Below, in pieces: positions 12,505 to 24,085 of a stretch of 64,000 bases of DNA. Position 1 is the first letter of the stretch, and every line of letters starts with the position of its first letter. The notes below the pieces were generated by a model. It worked only from the letters and a program-made list of their open reading frames with translations. It was not told the origin of the DNA and did no database searches. Where the stretch lies: contig BGZK01000484.1 in the NCBI GenBank assembly GCA_005406025.1, positions 310,001 to 374,000 of the forward strand, in the 5' to 3' direction. This DNA is from Eumeta japonica (lineage: Eukaryota > Arthropoda > Insecta > Lepidoptera > Psychidae). A program made the translations under genes and the position numbers.

Positions 12505-12818
12505 GGGGCCATCCATAAATCACGTCATACGTAAAAGTAGAGAGAGGGCAACAAAGTGTGACATCGAGTGACAAAAGGGGACGAGCGGTATGCTTTGTGA
12601 CGTCATATGTATAAGTCTACAATATTAAAACTCTGAACTTTAACGAAAAACTTTTATTTGAAAAAATAATTTTCGAAGTGCTGTTCTAATTTAATACTTT
12701 ATAAAGATAAAATTGCTAAATATGTGATGTCACATATAAATATGACGAACCGTGACAAGGATGGGTGGAAGGGCGCTAAAAATCATAAAATTCGTGTGAC
12801 GTGATTTATGGATGGCCC
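12505..12818. mobile_element. TIR MITE, about 314 bp, GGGCCATCCATAAAT family
   Basis: A 22-bp perfect inverted repeat (12506-12527 against 12797-12818) begins GGGCCATCCATAAATCACGT. TTT flanks both ends, compatible with a 3-bp target duplication as in PIF/Harbinger-type elements. The interior has no coding capacity and includes 'tgtgacatcgagtgac' and 'ctttgtgacgtcatatg', a second nested complementarity. The subterminal sequence resembles the element at 28814-30593, so both probably belong to one superfamily. Superfamily assignment is tentative. Confidence 0.75.
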
Positions 12819-12829
12819 TTTACGTAGTT

Positions 12830-13650
12830 CTTTGTATATTACACTTATGCTCAGTATGGCCGTGTGTCATAGCACTCTGTTTTAAGCATTGAACGTGATG
12901 TTATTAGGGGTAATCAATAAATTAGGTGAGCTCAAAATACAAGAGATCTGGAAAAAATTCACCAAATCTCGGGGTAAAGGGGCGATAAAAAATCTCCTGT
13001 CTACTTGTAATATAGATGATATACTATTATAGCACTTTATGGAATATGTTCAGTAATATATTGAATAAATTTAATTGGTGAAAAAGTATATTGGATAGTT
13101 ATGGTAGAGGAAAGTGGTTCTGTATTTATCAAATCTCGCTAAGTTACTGAATTAAAAAAATCTCTTCACGTAGTCAGTGGAAGCCCCCTTAATAGTTATA
13201 AATCGAGATAAAAACCAACCAAATGTATAAAATAATTCAACCAATTTATTTTAGCTTATTTGCGTGTTTTTGTTTATTATATTATTTTGTATTTCCTTTT
13301 TTGTTTACAAGAGTCGGTATTATTTATTCCTATGATAGTTTAAACCTAATTTAACCGTATTGTTTTTACATTCAATTTGTTACCTTGTTTATTTCACTAT
13401 AATTCCACTCCATAGCATTTAAACCAAATGTCAAAAGTTCGGAATTGTTGCCCATCTTAAATTTGTAATTACAAGTGCTTTTCCTTTTATTCGTGTCGTC
13501 GAATATTTAACTCCGTACTTTTGCAGTGCGTCTATGTTTTGACAAAATAAAGACATGTAACGTTATACGTTAGATCGACTCTTGCATTAAGTGTCATAGG
13601 GACATATCAAACCAATTATTGACATCAAACCTAAAAAGGTGTTTCTTATG
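12830..13650. other. AT-rich spacer, no gene seen
   Basis: No frame, repeat boundary or RNA gene recognised. Confidence 0.5.
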
Positions 13651-13656
13651 TTACAG

Positions 13657-13693
13657 GTGCAAACATTGAATTACAACAACCACACCGACTAAA
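13657..13693 (+). other. candidate 37-nt micro-exon
   Basis: A short non-AT-rich segment sits between 'gtttcttatgttacag' (a pyrimidine-containing acceptor ending at 13656) and 'gtgagtactt' (13694 on, an excellent donor). One phase is open and would encode ANIELQQPHRL, with partial codons at each end. Another phase ends in TAA. No partner exon was identified, so it may equally be an untranslated exon or a chance pairing of splice motifs. Confidence 0.25.
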
Positions 13694-14898
13694 GTGAGTA
13701 CTTATTTGTTACACTGTAACTTTTTACTTCATTTGTAGCTTGATAAGCTACTAGATCTAAGCGACTAATAAGTCGTTTCATAGCTTTATAAATTTTAAAA
13801 GTTCTTACATAAATCTTGGCGTTGGAGCACTTGATCTAATGATCAAATAACGAAGCAGTTAATCAGAAAACGATTCAAGCACTCGAATTTTTTATTTCAG
13901 TACATTATTATTTATCATATATATTAATATTTTTTAATATTCATTTAAAACTTAGGTATTTGTGATGTATTGATTAAATTAATTTCGATGAGTTCCTATA
14001 AAAGAGATATAAAACTGGGTTGTATTATACATGTATATACAGACATATAAATTCTTGCCTTGAATTTTTGTCCCGATATTTTAATATACTTTGAGATAGA
14101 TTTCAACATACAACGCATACTATCCAACCATAAAATTATCGTTTGGATCGTACGTGTTGTTCAGTTGCAGCTGTATAAAAGTCGTATAATGCTGCGAGGA
14201 GGGGCGAGTTTAGTGTTTTTTTTTTAAAGAGCCCATGGTACAATAAAAGAACGCACGCCCCCAGAAATATACAAGTCTAATGACAATATCGGGCACTTTT
14301 GTTATCACTTCATAATACGGTCAAAAGAAATATGTGCAGAAGAACCCCAATACTGTAACAACACCTTCTTGCGTCGTTCGGAAATAGAATTCCCGTTTAC
14401 ATTGTTAGTTTCAACATATAGTGGTTTAAGTGCATATGGAATTGCATCCCAAAAAAGTTGTTTTTTAAAAAAAATGATCAATTATTTATATTAACAGAAA
14501 TTATCAGTCAGTATAAAATTATAAAGCCTGTCAAAGACATAGATGAATAGATTCTGTTACATCACGCAAGCATTGGTTAAAAAGATATTGTTTCTTGTAA
14601 TCCACGTCTTAAGGGTAAAATGGAATCGAAATTTATATGGAATTTATTTTTAAAGTCGTATTAAAATTACAGAATGATAATCACTATTCAAGCTTTACAG
14701 TCGAAACTGATGAAACCTTGTTAGGGCGTTAACGGAAAATTTAAATATTTTAATAATTAAAATTAATTTTGAGTTTTGAAATCATTAATTTTAGAGACAC
14801 AAAAAGTTGTATTCAAAGGATTAGTTGAGTACGATTGTAGAATTTATAAATACTGAAATATGTAGTCTCTTAATTAAACATTGAGAATGATATTTAGT

Positions 14899-15028
14899 TT
14901 GGGATCGCAATTAAAATCGGTATTACGATCATGACTGGTAGCGAGATCGACATATAAGATTGTGATACGAGATCGGATATCGGATAATAAATATAATTGA
15001 TTATTATGTGTCCATACGACAACTAGTA
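14899..15028 (+). mobile_element. Helitron-like fragment with GGATCG minisatellite
   Basis: Short-period degenerate repeats ('gggatcgcaa', 'gagatcgac', 'gagatcgga') run into 'gtccatacgacaactagta'. The same architecture recurs at 18880-19340, 34975-35132 and 57465-57735: a GAGATCG/GGGATCG minisatellite followed by a 'gcgga(c)gaa...aca/aaagctagt' end. Such ends are common in lepidopteran Helitron-like repeats; I infer the class. This copy has lost part of the terminal hairpin. Confidence 0.45.
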
Positions 15029-15039
15029 AAATAGTAAAA

Positions 15040-17160
15040 TGTTGACATAATAATTTGAAATATTCATAATTATTTTTGTAAATTTAAACGGATATTGTGA
15101 ACATCACTAGGCATTTCGTTATTGAAATGCGTTTGGAGAGTTTTTGGGACTATATTATCCAAAATAAAAACACTAGGTAAGAGATTTAACGTTTTTATTA
15201 TTGAACTCTGTTCTTATTATAGACTTTCCTCAATATTGACAAAACAGGGTTCACTTCTGAATCATATATTTTCTAACAAAAAGTTTGATGTAAAATTAAC
15301 CAAGCAAATTTAAAAATGATACAAAATTTTATAACAACTTTGTACTCAACACTTCGTAATCTTATGTGCGTAAATTAAAATTTTTCAATTATTGCTTCCA
15401 AACTCGTTCCTGCTCTACATTTCATGATCCTGTTGCGGATCTGGGTCCACCTTTGGACCACCTTTATTTTTCTGGTAATTCTACGATGTTCCTTTTTTTA
15501 TACAAGGTATACAAAAAGATCTTGTATACAAAACGACCTATCTCGTTACAAAATTTAATCACAATCCGTACTACCATTTCGAAAATTCGCCCGGGCAATG
15601 AACAGACAGAAACCTTATAAACATCACCCACTATGCGGCCTGTCATTTCGCGAAACTCTGTATTTTTAATTTATCCTTTTATCAAGATTTCTAGAGCCGT
15701 TATTTAGTTATAATAAGGTAAATGAACAAACATACAGACATGAAAAAATTTTTAAAATTACAAACAGACTAATATTTATCGTAAAATTAACAAAAACATC
15801 GTATATACAGACAGAGCCTAGAGATTTATTATACAAATATAATTCATATTCCACGAAGGCTTATAAATGCTCTTCGAATCTACTAAAGACCATCCCAATT
15901 GAGATATTCAAATTGGAATACGAGCGCCACGAACTCTATAAATTCGTAATATCAATTTATCAACACCGAACTCCGTGATGTAATATCGCCGGTGCATCTA
16001 AAATAAGTTTCATTTGAATATAATTATATGCATGATCGCTTATCTTATTCATAGCGGTGTAGAACAGGTGGCGCGGTGCGATTGAGTCGATACCGCCGAC
16101 GGCCGATTATGTTATGCGAGACGTTGGATAGCTGTCGTTTGTCTGTGCATATTTATTGCCGTCATAAAAAAAAATAATCAGTGCTATCACGTAAGAAAAA
16201 TCCGCGCCAGCCCCAAAGCTACCCGCTTCCAAAACTATTGCTTACATTTTGGGAATCTCCTAGCCCCAAATGTAATTGGATTTTTAGATATTTCCAAAGT
16301 TTTCGAACTGAAAAGCTGTCAATGGCGTGTTTTAAATGCATTAGATAAAAAAAAATAAAGCTTATATTACGTGTTTTCAAAAATTTCTTTAAAATTTATT
16401 AACCGATTCGGACGAAGCTAGGCGTGTTCGACATAGTATTTTGAGCATGATAAGTTTTGGCTATTAAGAATTTTCCGTCCGAGAAATCTAAAAATAATTT
16501 TGTGAAAACACTTTTTGTAAGTTCTCTAAATTGATCGATATCTTTTGCAGTATTAAAAATGTAAATATAATTGAACATCAAAAAGGTTTTGATTAAATCT
16601 CCAAAAGTTATTTTTAAAAAATAGATTTTGGAACAACTTCTTTCACGATATTTCACAAACAAATGAATTAATTTTGACCGGGTTTTGCAACATTGGAGTT
16701 GGTTTAATTAAAAATCAAATCACTAATTTGATACTTGAATCGATGGCTTCTATAATATAGAATTTTATTCTAAAAAAGTTATATTTTTGCAATTTATTAA
16801 AAATGTATGTTTCCGATTGATGTAACAATTTCAGGAACTATTTTTATCTTCAATGAAACGCTTTCAAAAAGGGCAAACCTTAAATATCTTTTGAACGAAC
16901 AATCAAAAGATATTCAAGGTTTACCCCCACTCATGCACACACATACGCACATCATTATGAAAGAACGTCTTTCTGAGACCCTGAAATGATGATTTCTGAT
17001 GAAACTTGATTTTCATAAATAGAACTGAAAACAGTAGCTTCTCGAATTTGCCGATAATCTTCAATTTACTTAACGGATAATCATAAAAGGGTAATACAAT
17101 ACAGATGAAGAATTAATTTAAAAGAGTCTACGTACATACATACATTTAAATGATATCAAA
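15040..17160. other. AT-rich spacer, no gene seen
   Basis: Frames up to 87 codons, none recognisable. A small hairpin ('gtatacaa ... ttgtatac') lies near 15508-15530. A GC-richer patch at about 16060-16130 has no assigned role. Confidence 0.5.
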
Positions 17161-17167
17161 TCGTTTA

Positions 17168-17200
17168 TATATATTAATATTAATATATATATATATATAT

Positions 17201-17287
<87 letters not shown>
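17168..17287. repeat. (AT)n microsatellite
   Basis: About 120 bp of almost pure AT dinucleotides with a few 'gat' interruptions. The open frame across it (Tyr-Ile repeats) is an artefact. It directly precedes a Helitron-like tail, an association often seen in such repeats. Confidence 0.95.
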
Positions 17288-17289
<2 letters not shown>

Positions 17290-17498
17290 CGAAATACTAC
17301 TGACTGACTGAATGACTGACATCACGCGATCTCCGAGACTATAGGTCAGTTTGACTTGAAATTTGGCATAGTTAGTCTGTTCGAGAGATAGGTGCTCACG
17401 ACTCACGGAGGACGGGTTTTACGCAAATTCCATCTAAAAAGAAAAAAAAATCATCATTTTATATCCATATGGGAGGGACCGCGGGCAAAAGCCAGTAA
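17288..17498 (+). mobile_element. Helitron-like repeat tail next to (AT)n
   Basis: After the microsatellite come 'ctgactgactgaatgactga', 'acttgaaatttggcatagtt' and, at the end, 'ggaccgcgggcaaaagccag'. The order of ATAT repeat, 'gactgactgac', 'gaaatttggcat' and 'gcgggcaaaagc-agta' matches a very abundant lepidopteran repeat that I recall as Helitron/Lep1-like. It is non-coding, with the 3' end at about 17498. Confidence 0.6.
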
Positions 17499-17689
17499 TT
17501 ACATATAGAGCTATAATAAGTACTCGTTTTTCTCTTTTCTCTAGTTTCAAAGTGCTTCCTGTCAATATATGGGCAATCGGTAATGCTATCCACGTATTTA
17601 ATATCTACAGAGTCCGACACACGTTTTAACAGCATTTTAACAGTTGACCATAATATCATCGCGGCGAGAAGAATAATTATAGTATTTGG

Positions 17690-17835
17690 GAGACTTATCG
17701 GAACAGAAGAGAAAATGCATTAGCTGCGTGCGCGTGAGCGCGTCGGACAATTACAGGTGTCGCGTGCGCCCGCGCCGGCCGCACTTCCTCCCAGCGATAG
17801 GTGGTAGGGTGACAATGCGCTGTTCGGAATTAGCT
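17690..17835. promoter_or_regulatory. GC-rich island
   Basis: CpG-dense block ('gcgtgcgcccgcgccggccg') just after the Helitron-like tail, with no open frame. Candidate regulatory element by composition only. Confidence 0.25.
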
Positions 17836-18390
17836 TTGCACGTTTTCTGATAAGCGGTAATCCAGTTGTGTATTAGCAAATCATATCTTGTACTATATTC
17901 CTATAAAAAATAAATAGCCATTTTTCCATTATAAAAATGTAATTTATAAGAATCTATCTGTAATCAACGTTCATCATTTTTAAATCTAAATATTTTTTGT
18001 GTTCTGCGCATTAGATTCAAAAAGTTGTTTTTTTATCTATTCCTTACTTCTATAACTATTCACGTAGAAATAATTACGTTTAAAAATGCAGTTCTGCGGA
18101 TAAATAGTTGATATTACCTTATTTTTAAGTTCGATTATTAAGCTTTTTAGTTATTATTTATATTTAATAAAAATATTTATGACACGACGGTAATCTATGT
18201 TTTATACCTATAGATACGTACGGTATTCAAGAATGTAAACTAAAATATAGAGAGGTAAAATTTTAATCTTGTTTTTTTATAGTTTGCAAGGAGTTATCTC
18301 AAGAATTACTTGGCTGAATCTAAAAATTCTTTCATTAACAGGAAGACACATTATTATTCCTGAGTATTATAACTTGTTTTTTATTTCAAA

Positions 18391-18600
18391 GACTAGCGTT
18401 TGCTTCCGACTTCGCTCGCAGTTTCTAAGAATTAAAAAGAAAAGCGTATCTTATGATGCAGCAGAGGAAATGGTAACTTTTCTCCGGGTTGAAATTATAC
18501 TCCTACAGATTTTTACGGTTTTTATCATATCTTCTTTCATATGAATCCAAAACAAAAAATGGATTCTGTGCCTACGCGGGCGAAGCTACTACGGGTCATA
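18391..18600. repeat. two fragments resembling Helitron-like 3' ends
   Basis: 'actagcgtttgcttccgact' (from 18392) reads as a minus-strand version of the '...gcgggcaaaagctagt' end. 'cctacgcgggcgaagctact' (from 18571) reads as a plus-strand version. Both are short and diverged. Confidence 0.25.
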
Positions 18601-18879
18601 CGTATATATAAACACATCGCTGTATTCTTACGTGTAAAATCCGAAAACGACTTGACTGATTTCGATCGCTCACTTATGGATGGCTTTTTTTTGTGATCGT
18701 CTGGACACTGCCATAGGGCTCGAGTCTTAAAGATTAAGAATTTAAAATGCATTTTGTCAAGTAATTAATTAGAACAAACCAGTTTAGCACAACTGCTATG
18801 CAAACTGCACAGCGTTATAGTACTCGCTCAACTAAAAAGCAGTCTAGGAGAAGGGACAATCAGTTATCCCTAAGCCGAA

Positions 18880-19340
18880 ACGCAATCGGAACCGATAGCA
18901 GTACTTGAATCGAGACTAAAAGCAACGCCGCGGTTAAAACCTAGAGTGACACCGGCATCGGTATCGGCCAGTGTCCGTGGTGGTCGTACTTAAACAAAGA
19001 TTACAGTAATTAATGCATCTACGTGAGTGAATGAAACGGTCACAAACGCAATATAGATAAGGATAATATTTGTTGAAGGCGAAACCTTAGGACATATAAA
19101 TAATCGATCGATGTAAAGAATGATTGGGATCGACAACGAGATCATGTTCATAATGAAGAACGGGCAAAGAATTAATAGCAAATTGGGATCGCAATTCAGA
19201 ACGAATTCTATATATACTGGAATCTGAATTCGAATCTAAAATGGGGCCTGAAACAAGAGTGAAAGAGATATCACATGATATAAAAGATGAAGCGTATCAT
19301 TTCATTACTAGGCGGGTGGAGTCTAAGGCGACAGCTACTG
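18880..19340 (+). mobile_element. Helitron-like element with degenerate GGGATCG minisatellite
   Basis: Runs of 'gaatcgagact', 'gggatcgacaacgagatc' and 'gggatcgcaattcagaacg' extend over about 400 bp and finish in 'gcgggtggagtctaaggcg' and 'acagctactggt'. The last part corresponds to the 'gcgga-gaagtcgcgggc-acagctagt' end of the copies at 34975-35132 and 57465-57735. It is non-coding. This is the longest of the four minisatellite-bearing copies. Confidence 0.5.
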
Positions 19341-19349
19341 GTCAGTGAA

Positions 19350-22140
19350 ATTTGACAGTGCGCAAAATCCTGAATTTATTAACGATCATATTGCGCCTAA
19401 CCATTTCAGATGTGCATGCACCTGCCCCACTCGGCGGACATTCCTATTGCGTGTCGGAGAGATAGTAAGAGAGGTACGGTTGATTATGAGTTTAATTCAT
19501 TTTGGACAAACAAAAAAAAAAGCACTGGAAAACACTAAGTTACAATTATGTTTTTATTTTGTAACAGACTGTAGAGAAATCGAAAGACAAGCAAACAGCA
19601 TGTATAAGCAAATTTGACGAATCGACTGCACTGTAGCCCTTTTATTCGAGAGGATATACGACTGAGATGGAGAAAAAGAGTTTGTTTGAATTAAAATGTA
19701 TAATGTTGCCCAATTTTTGAAGTAAGGCTTGCTTGTTCGGCTTTGCTGAATCTTTGATGCAGCCCTCACAGAATAAAAGGTTAAACTGAGCCAAAAAAAA
19801 ATATTTTCGAATATAGTTAATATTTGCAATAAAACAAAAAAAATTCTCTTCGAGTAAAATAACATCTCCTTAAACCTAGAGAAACTTATTTCGTTTAGGA
19901 AGATTTCTGCTTTATGGAAATAATGACGATTTAAAAAAAAAATTCTTGGCTCAAAAAATCTTCAATTAACAATTTTTCTTTTTTTGATTGTACGAACTGA
20001 AACTGGACATTTTTTATTACTATATTTACTTATAGTTGTTAGGGTCTACTCGGTCATCGCCCTTTGGGGACCTACGTATCTTTCATGTTCAAGTTTTCAC
20101 TGGATGAAGGTACTGTGTTTAATAATTCTAAAATTTATTGCTTTATTTGAGTTTGACTTTCAAAATGTTTTATTAACTAACTCCGTTGACGAACACTGAT
20201 AAATCCATATCACCCTAGTAAAACAAAATATATTTATTTTAGCATACAATGTACAAAAGTGTAATAGCATATACATTATATTCTTATTTTTATAGGAACC
20301 GTCTGTTTATGCTTCATTGCGGGCCAATGGATGAATATTAAATTTTGTCCGAACAGTGCAGTTAGAATGTCGGGTGAAATATATATATTCTTGTAGCTGC
20401 ATCCGTGACATAGCAATGGCGCTTGTGTCTTTGTTGTTCTCTGTTATCCGATGCACGCTTACAGCGGGTTATTTATGGACATGGCCTGTCCTAGAAGGTA
20501 GTGTCCTAAGGGCCGTAATGGGCGAACGGAATGGTCATCGCGGTATCACTCCTATTCTACTTGTAACGCTTCTGTACTCGTCGCAGGTACAGCAATTTTC
20601 GTGGTAAAGCTAAATAACTAGTATTCAGATATTAGCAGTTAAAGTAAACTTTAAGAAAGAGATGTGGTGATCCCAGTAAATACATAAAATCTTTTCGTTT
20701 AATAACTGTATTGTAAAGTGAAGAAATCACCTTATGTTGTATCAATTCTTTTAGAAAAATAACTCAAAAATCGCCTTATGTAATCTCAGACGTGATAAAA
20801 TCGCATTTTTTTGGTAAGCAGTGAAATGAGGAATGTTATAGTAACTAGATATGTTTTTGAGTTAATTAGTTTGGAAATCTGATGTGTAAAAAATGAGAGC
20901 CTTTCATAATCTGTGGATCTTGATTAATTTTTATTTTCGTAATCGACAACAACCGAATTCGAATTATTTCTATAAGCGTGATTTGCACTTGCCCTTTTTG
21001 GTAATTATGAAGAAACCCTTTTTCACTTAAGGTAAATCATTTAATACCCTTGTTCTATACGAAATATAGTATATAATATATGCACAGCACGCTACGTTGC
21101 GCACCTACCATTTAATTTGTGGCAGAGTCTAGCCGGTTATCAAAATACCTAGACCACGATTAGCTTCCCAAAGGAAATTTTATCTAGATCTGATAGAAAG
21201 CTTACAACGTCGACGCAAATTACATATAACTAAAGTGTCCGAGGAATTTCAACATGATGATTTTATAATATGATTAAAGAGAAAATAAGGTGTGCTTTGC
21301 CGTTCAAAATTATTTCAACGCGATTTTTCAAGTTTGAACAACTCGTATTTACCGTGTTATTACTTTGCGAAGGCAGGAAGCCTATTATAGATAAGAGAAT
21401 ATTTTATTGTAATTGACAGTTATATATAAAAAAAAACTATAGATAGTCATACAGATCTATGAAATTACATTGTGTTTTTTTTGGATTTTCAAATGACTTA
21501 CATGTACTACGTACCAGTTTTCGCGATCCGTACACTCATTCTGTTCGACTAAATTGTACTGCAATCCGCACGCCTTATTCAGTGTGACTTCAACAATCGT
21601 AACATGTGGGAGTGATGCTATTATTATTAAAAATAAAATTAAAGTGTGAACCTAAATTAAAATTTGCATACTGTAAAAATTAAGTACTATAATATTGACT
21701 AACATTACATTTATAGTATTTAATAAAATATTAAATATTGAAGTGTAAAAAAAGATGTAAACTATGAAAAATTTCCATCTCTTTCTAGAAAAACGATACT
21801 TAACATGTATTGTTTCAAATAGTGTTATTACATAATAACGTTAGTCTTTTAACCCTTTTTCTGCCTAATTAACAATTAGAAATACTTATTTCTCAGTTAC
21901 TTTGTAATTATATAAAGAATATTATCACTATGCACACTTACAAAAAAAAAAGTGCGGCAGGGGACACTCGCTAGATGTGAAACGTTAACACTCTTGTATA
22001 CTGTATTATTTTATATAATATATAGGGATTCGTTTAATATGCATAGACTTCTATATGCAATATATAACATTTTGTATATTGTATATAAAAATCACTGTTT
22101 ATTGTTATGAAAAGCTTTATCGCAAGAGGAAATACACGAT
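19350..22140. other. AT-rich spacer, no gene identified
   Basis: The least AT-rich part, 20340-20610, has an 83-codon frame (20356-20607) with a hydrophobic middle. I recognise no family, start context or splice partner. The rest holds short random frames. Left unassigned. Confidence 0.45.
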
Positions 22141-22167
22141 CAGATGTACACTGTATAGGTCGAAACT

Positions 22168-22290
22168 AAGCGTCTCGCAAGTGTGAGACGCTTGGTATTG
22201 CTTCGTGCCAACGGGTTATCTCTCTACCTGCGCACAGCGCTAGGCTCCGACGCCGTAGGCCAAAATCCAGTGTCTTCTGAATTTTGGGCC
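22168..22290. repeat. two adjacent hairpins
   Basis: 22168-22193 forms a perfect 9-bp stem (aagcgtctc / gagacgctt) with an 8-nt loop. 22258-22290 forms an imperfect stem (ggccaaaatccag / ctgaattttgggcc). The GC-richer 150-bp block they sit in has no frame. It may be part of a foldback-type repeat. Confidence 0.5.
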
Positions 22291-22599
22291 GTCTTGGTTT
22301 TAGCTTAGTCCAACGCACTAGATTTTTCATGTCAATAATATCAATTCGAATTATTACGTTATTGAGTTGTTTTGTATTGGGTTTACGCAGCCTATAGTGT
22401 TTTAATTAATAAATAAACCATGTAAAAATGTATACAATCGTTGCTCCAAATGTTGATAGATGTCAAAACCAGACTAAAGTTAATAATCTTAATATAAGGT
22501 ACAAAATTAATATTTTTAATACTACGATCAATTTGGAAATCCAAGAAAAAAAATCTATACATACTATTAATATAACCCTATAATATTTCACTTCATTTG

Positions 22600-22825
22600 A
22601 CAGTTCCCAATGACTGCCCATTTTATTCGGTCAACTGTACATCGCGTGTCGGCGTCGCCGTTACAAACGTCGCGCGTCACATAAAGTGCACGCGCGACGC
22701 GGGCCCGCCCGTAAGTCGGCTGCGCGCCACAATGCGCCCATGCGCACCCGCCGCATGTCCTTGCGGCCGTTACTGCGCCGGCGCGAGACGTGCGCCCTCC
22801 TTACGTCCGATTCGTGAATAGGAAC
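22600..22825. promoter_or_regulatory. strongly CpG-rich island
   Basis: One of the most CpG-dense blocks in the window ('cacgcgcgacgcgggcccgc'). A 74-codon frame (22597-22821) follows an acceptor-like 'catttgacag', but it is Arg/Ala/Cys-rich and typical of GC-rich non-coding DNA. It could be a promoter or 5' exon; no core promoter was recognised. Confidence 0.3.
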
Positions 22826-23890
22826 ACTGAAGATTTACGATTTTATTACTTCATGCTCCCGATTTCGAAATTATACTTTCTAGTACAACATTTAAGACTC
22901 ATGTATTGAAAAATATAAATAATATCACAACGTATAATAATTGCTTAAGAATATAACAGAAATATAAAGTAACCTAGTGCTTGTATGCGTAATAATACCC
23001 ACGTCAATAAATAATTTTATAGATTTTACTACATTATCTATTTATTTTTGTATACAGTGTAACAAAATTTAGCTAAATATTTTGGTGAAAAACAAAACTA
23101 ATGAAGTTTCTTATTTAATCGCAACTCAATGATCAAATAAGAAAACTAAATCTGCTGTTAAATTCATACTAATAATACAAAGAGATTACACTCTTATGAG
23201 CCAATAACAAGAACCTTACTGCGAAATAACATTTATGATTGTTAAATATGTATTCTGTTGAGCGGGGTGTTAATTGGCGGAAATCCATAGACACTTGCTT
23301 GCAGTGTGTGTTAACATGCAGAATGCAAATCCCGTTTGCTCTCGAATCTGGTCTTCCACTAGGAATCCCTATCCAACGAATTGAATATTGACTCTCTCAG
23401 CGATGGGTCGCATGTTGTACATTAACACATGTTAATATAATAAACATATTAACAAATTTTGGTTTCTTAGGGAGCATTTATTTTTAAAGAACGTATTTTT
23501 CTACTCGTCTGCTATTGTGTCGTTAGGCTCATTTTTATCTTCACGAAAAAAAAAATACGAACAAAGAAAGATCTTGAATGCGTCTAACCGTAGCGCGTAT
23601 ACTCTAGAACTACATAGATACACAAAATTCACAAACTGTCAGTCTATTTGCTATTGTCTCTGGTTTTACAATTATTCACTCTCCTTGGAACTTACTGAGT
23701 TATTCACTAAAGTATTATAAAGCTTTTAGGTTATGAATTAATTTGCGATTAATAACTCTCTTGATCCATACTATCATAATGTTTTAAGATTCCTACATTT
23801 TTTAATAGCCATGTTGTAATACATTTTTTTAGAAGTAGTCTAATCTAAAAATAGGTTTTCATATAAATCAAGCTCAGACATATATTAGAA

Positions 23891-24085
23891 ATGACAGCAA
23901 CGTCACAACACCGATGCACGTCCAGAAGGTATTTAAAAATCATCGCCACTAAACGCAACAGCACACACGGTCAACGACACCCATTGAAAAGGGAGTCCGC
24001 GAAACGACGCCCGCGCCGCCGCCGCAGTGAAAGTGAATTAGCCGAATCTAAAATCGAAAAAGGTAAATTGTTTCTTTGGAAATGA
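23891..24085 (+). other. weak candidate exon or GC-rich regulatory block
   Basis: A 64-codon frame with a basic, Arg-rich segment and an acidic/Lys tail (SESELAESKIEK). It has an acceptor-like 'caagctcag' before it (ending about 23877) and a donor-like 'aaaaaggtaaat' inside it (GT at about 24062). The base composition is locally GC-rich. No domain is recognised, so this may be a by-product of the CCGCCG run. Confidence 0.15.

Noticed and set aside
17146..17406. 86-codon frame with Tyr-Ile repeats
   Set aside because: Translation of an (AT)n microsatellite.
19350..20610. Possible small gene at 20356-20607
   Set aside because: Hydrophobic 83-codon frame without signal peptide logic, splice context or recognisable homology.
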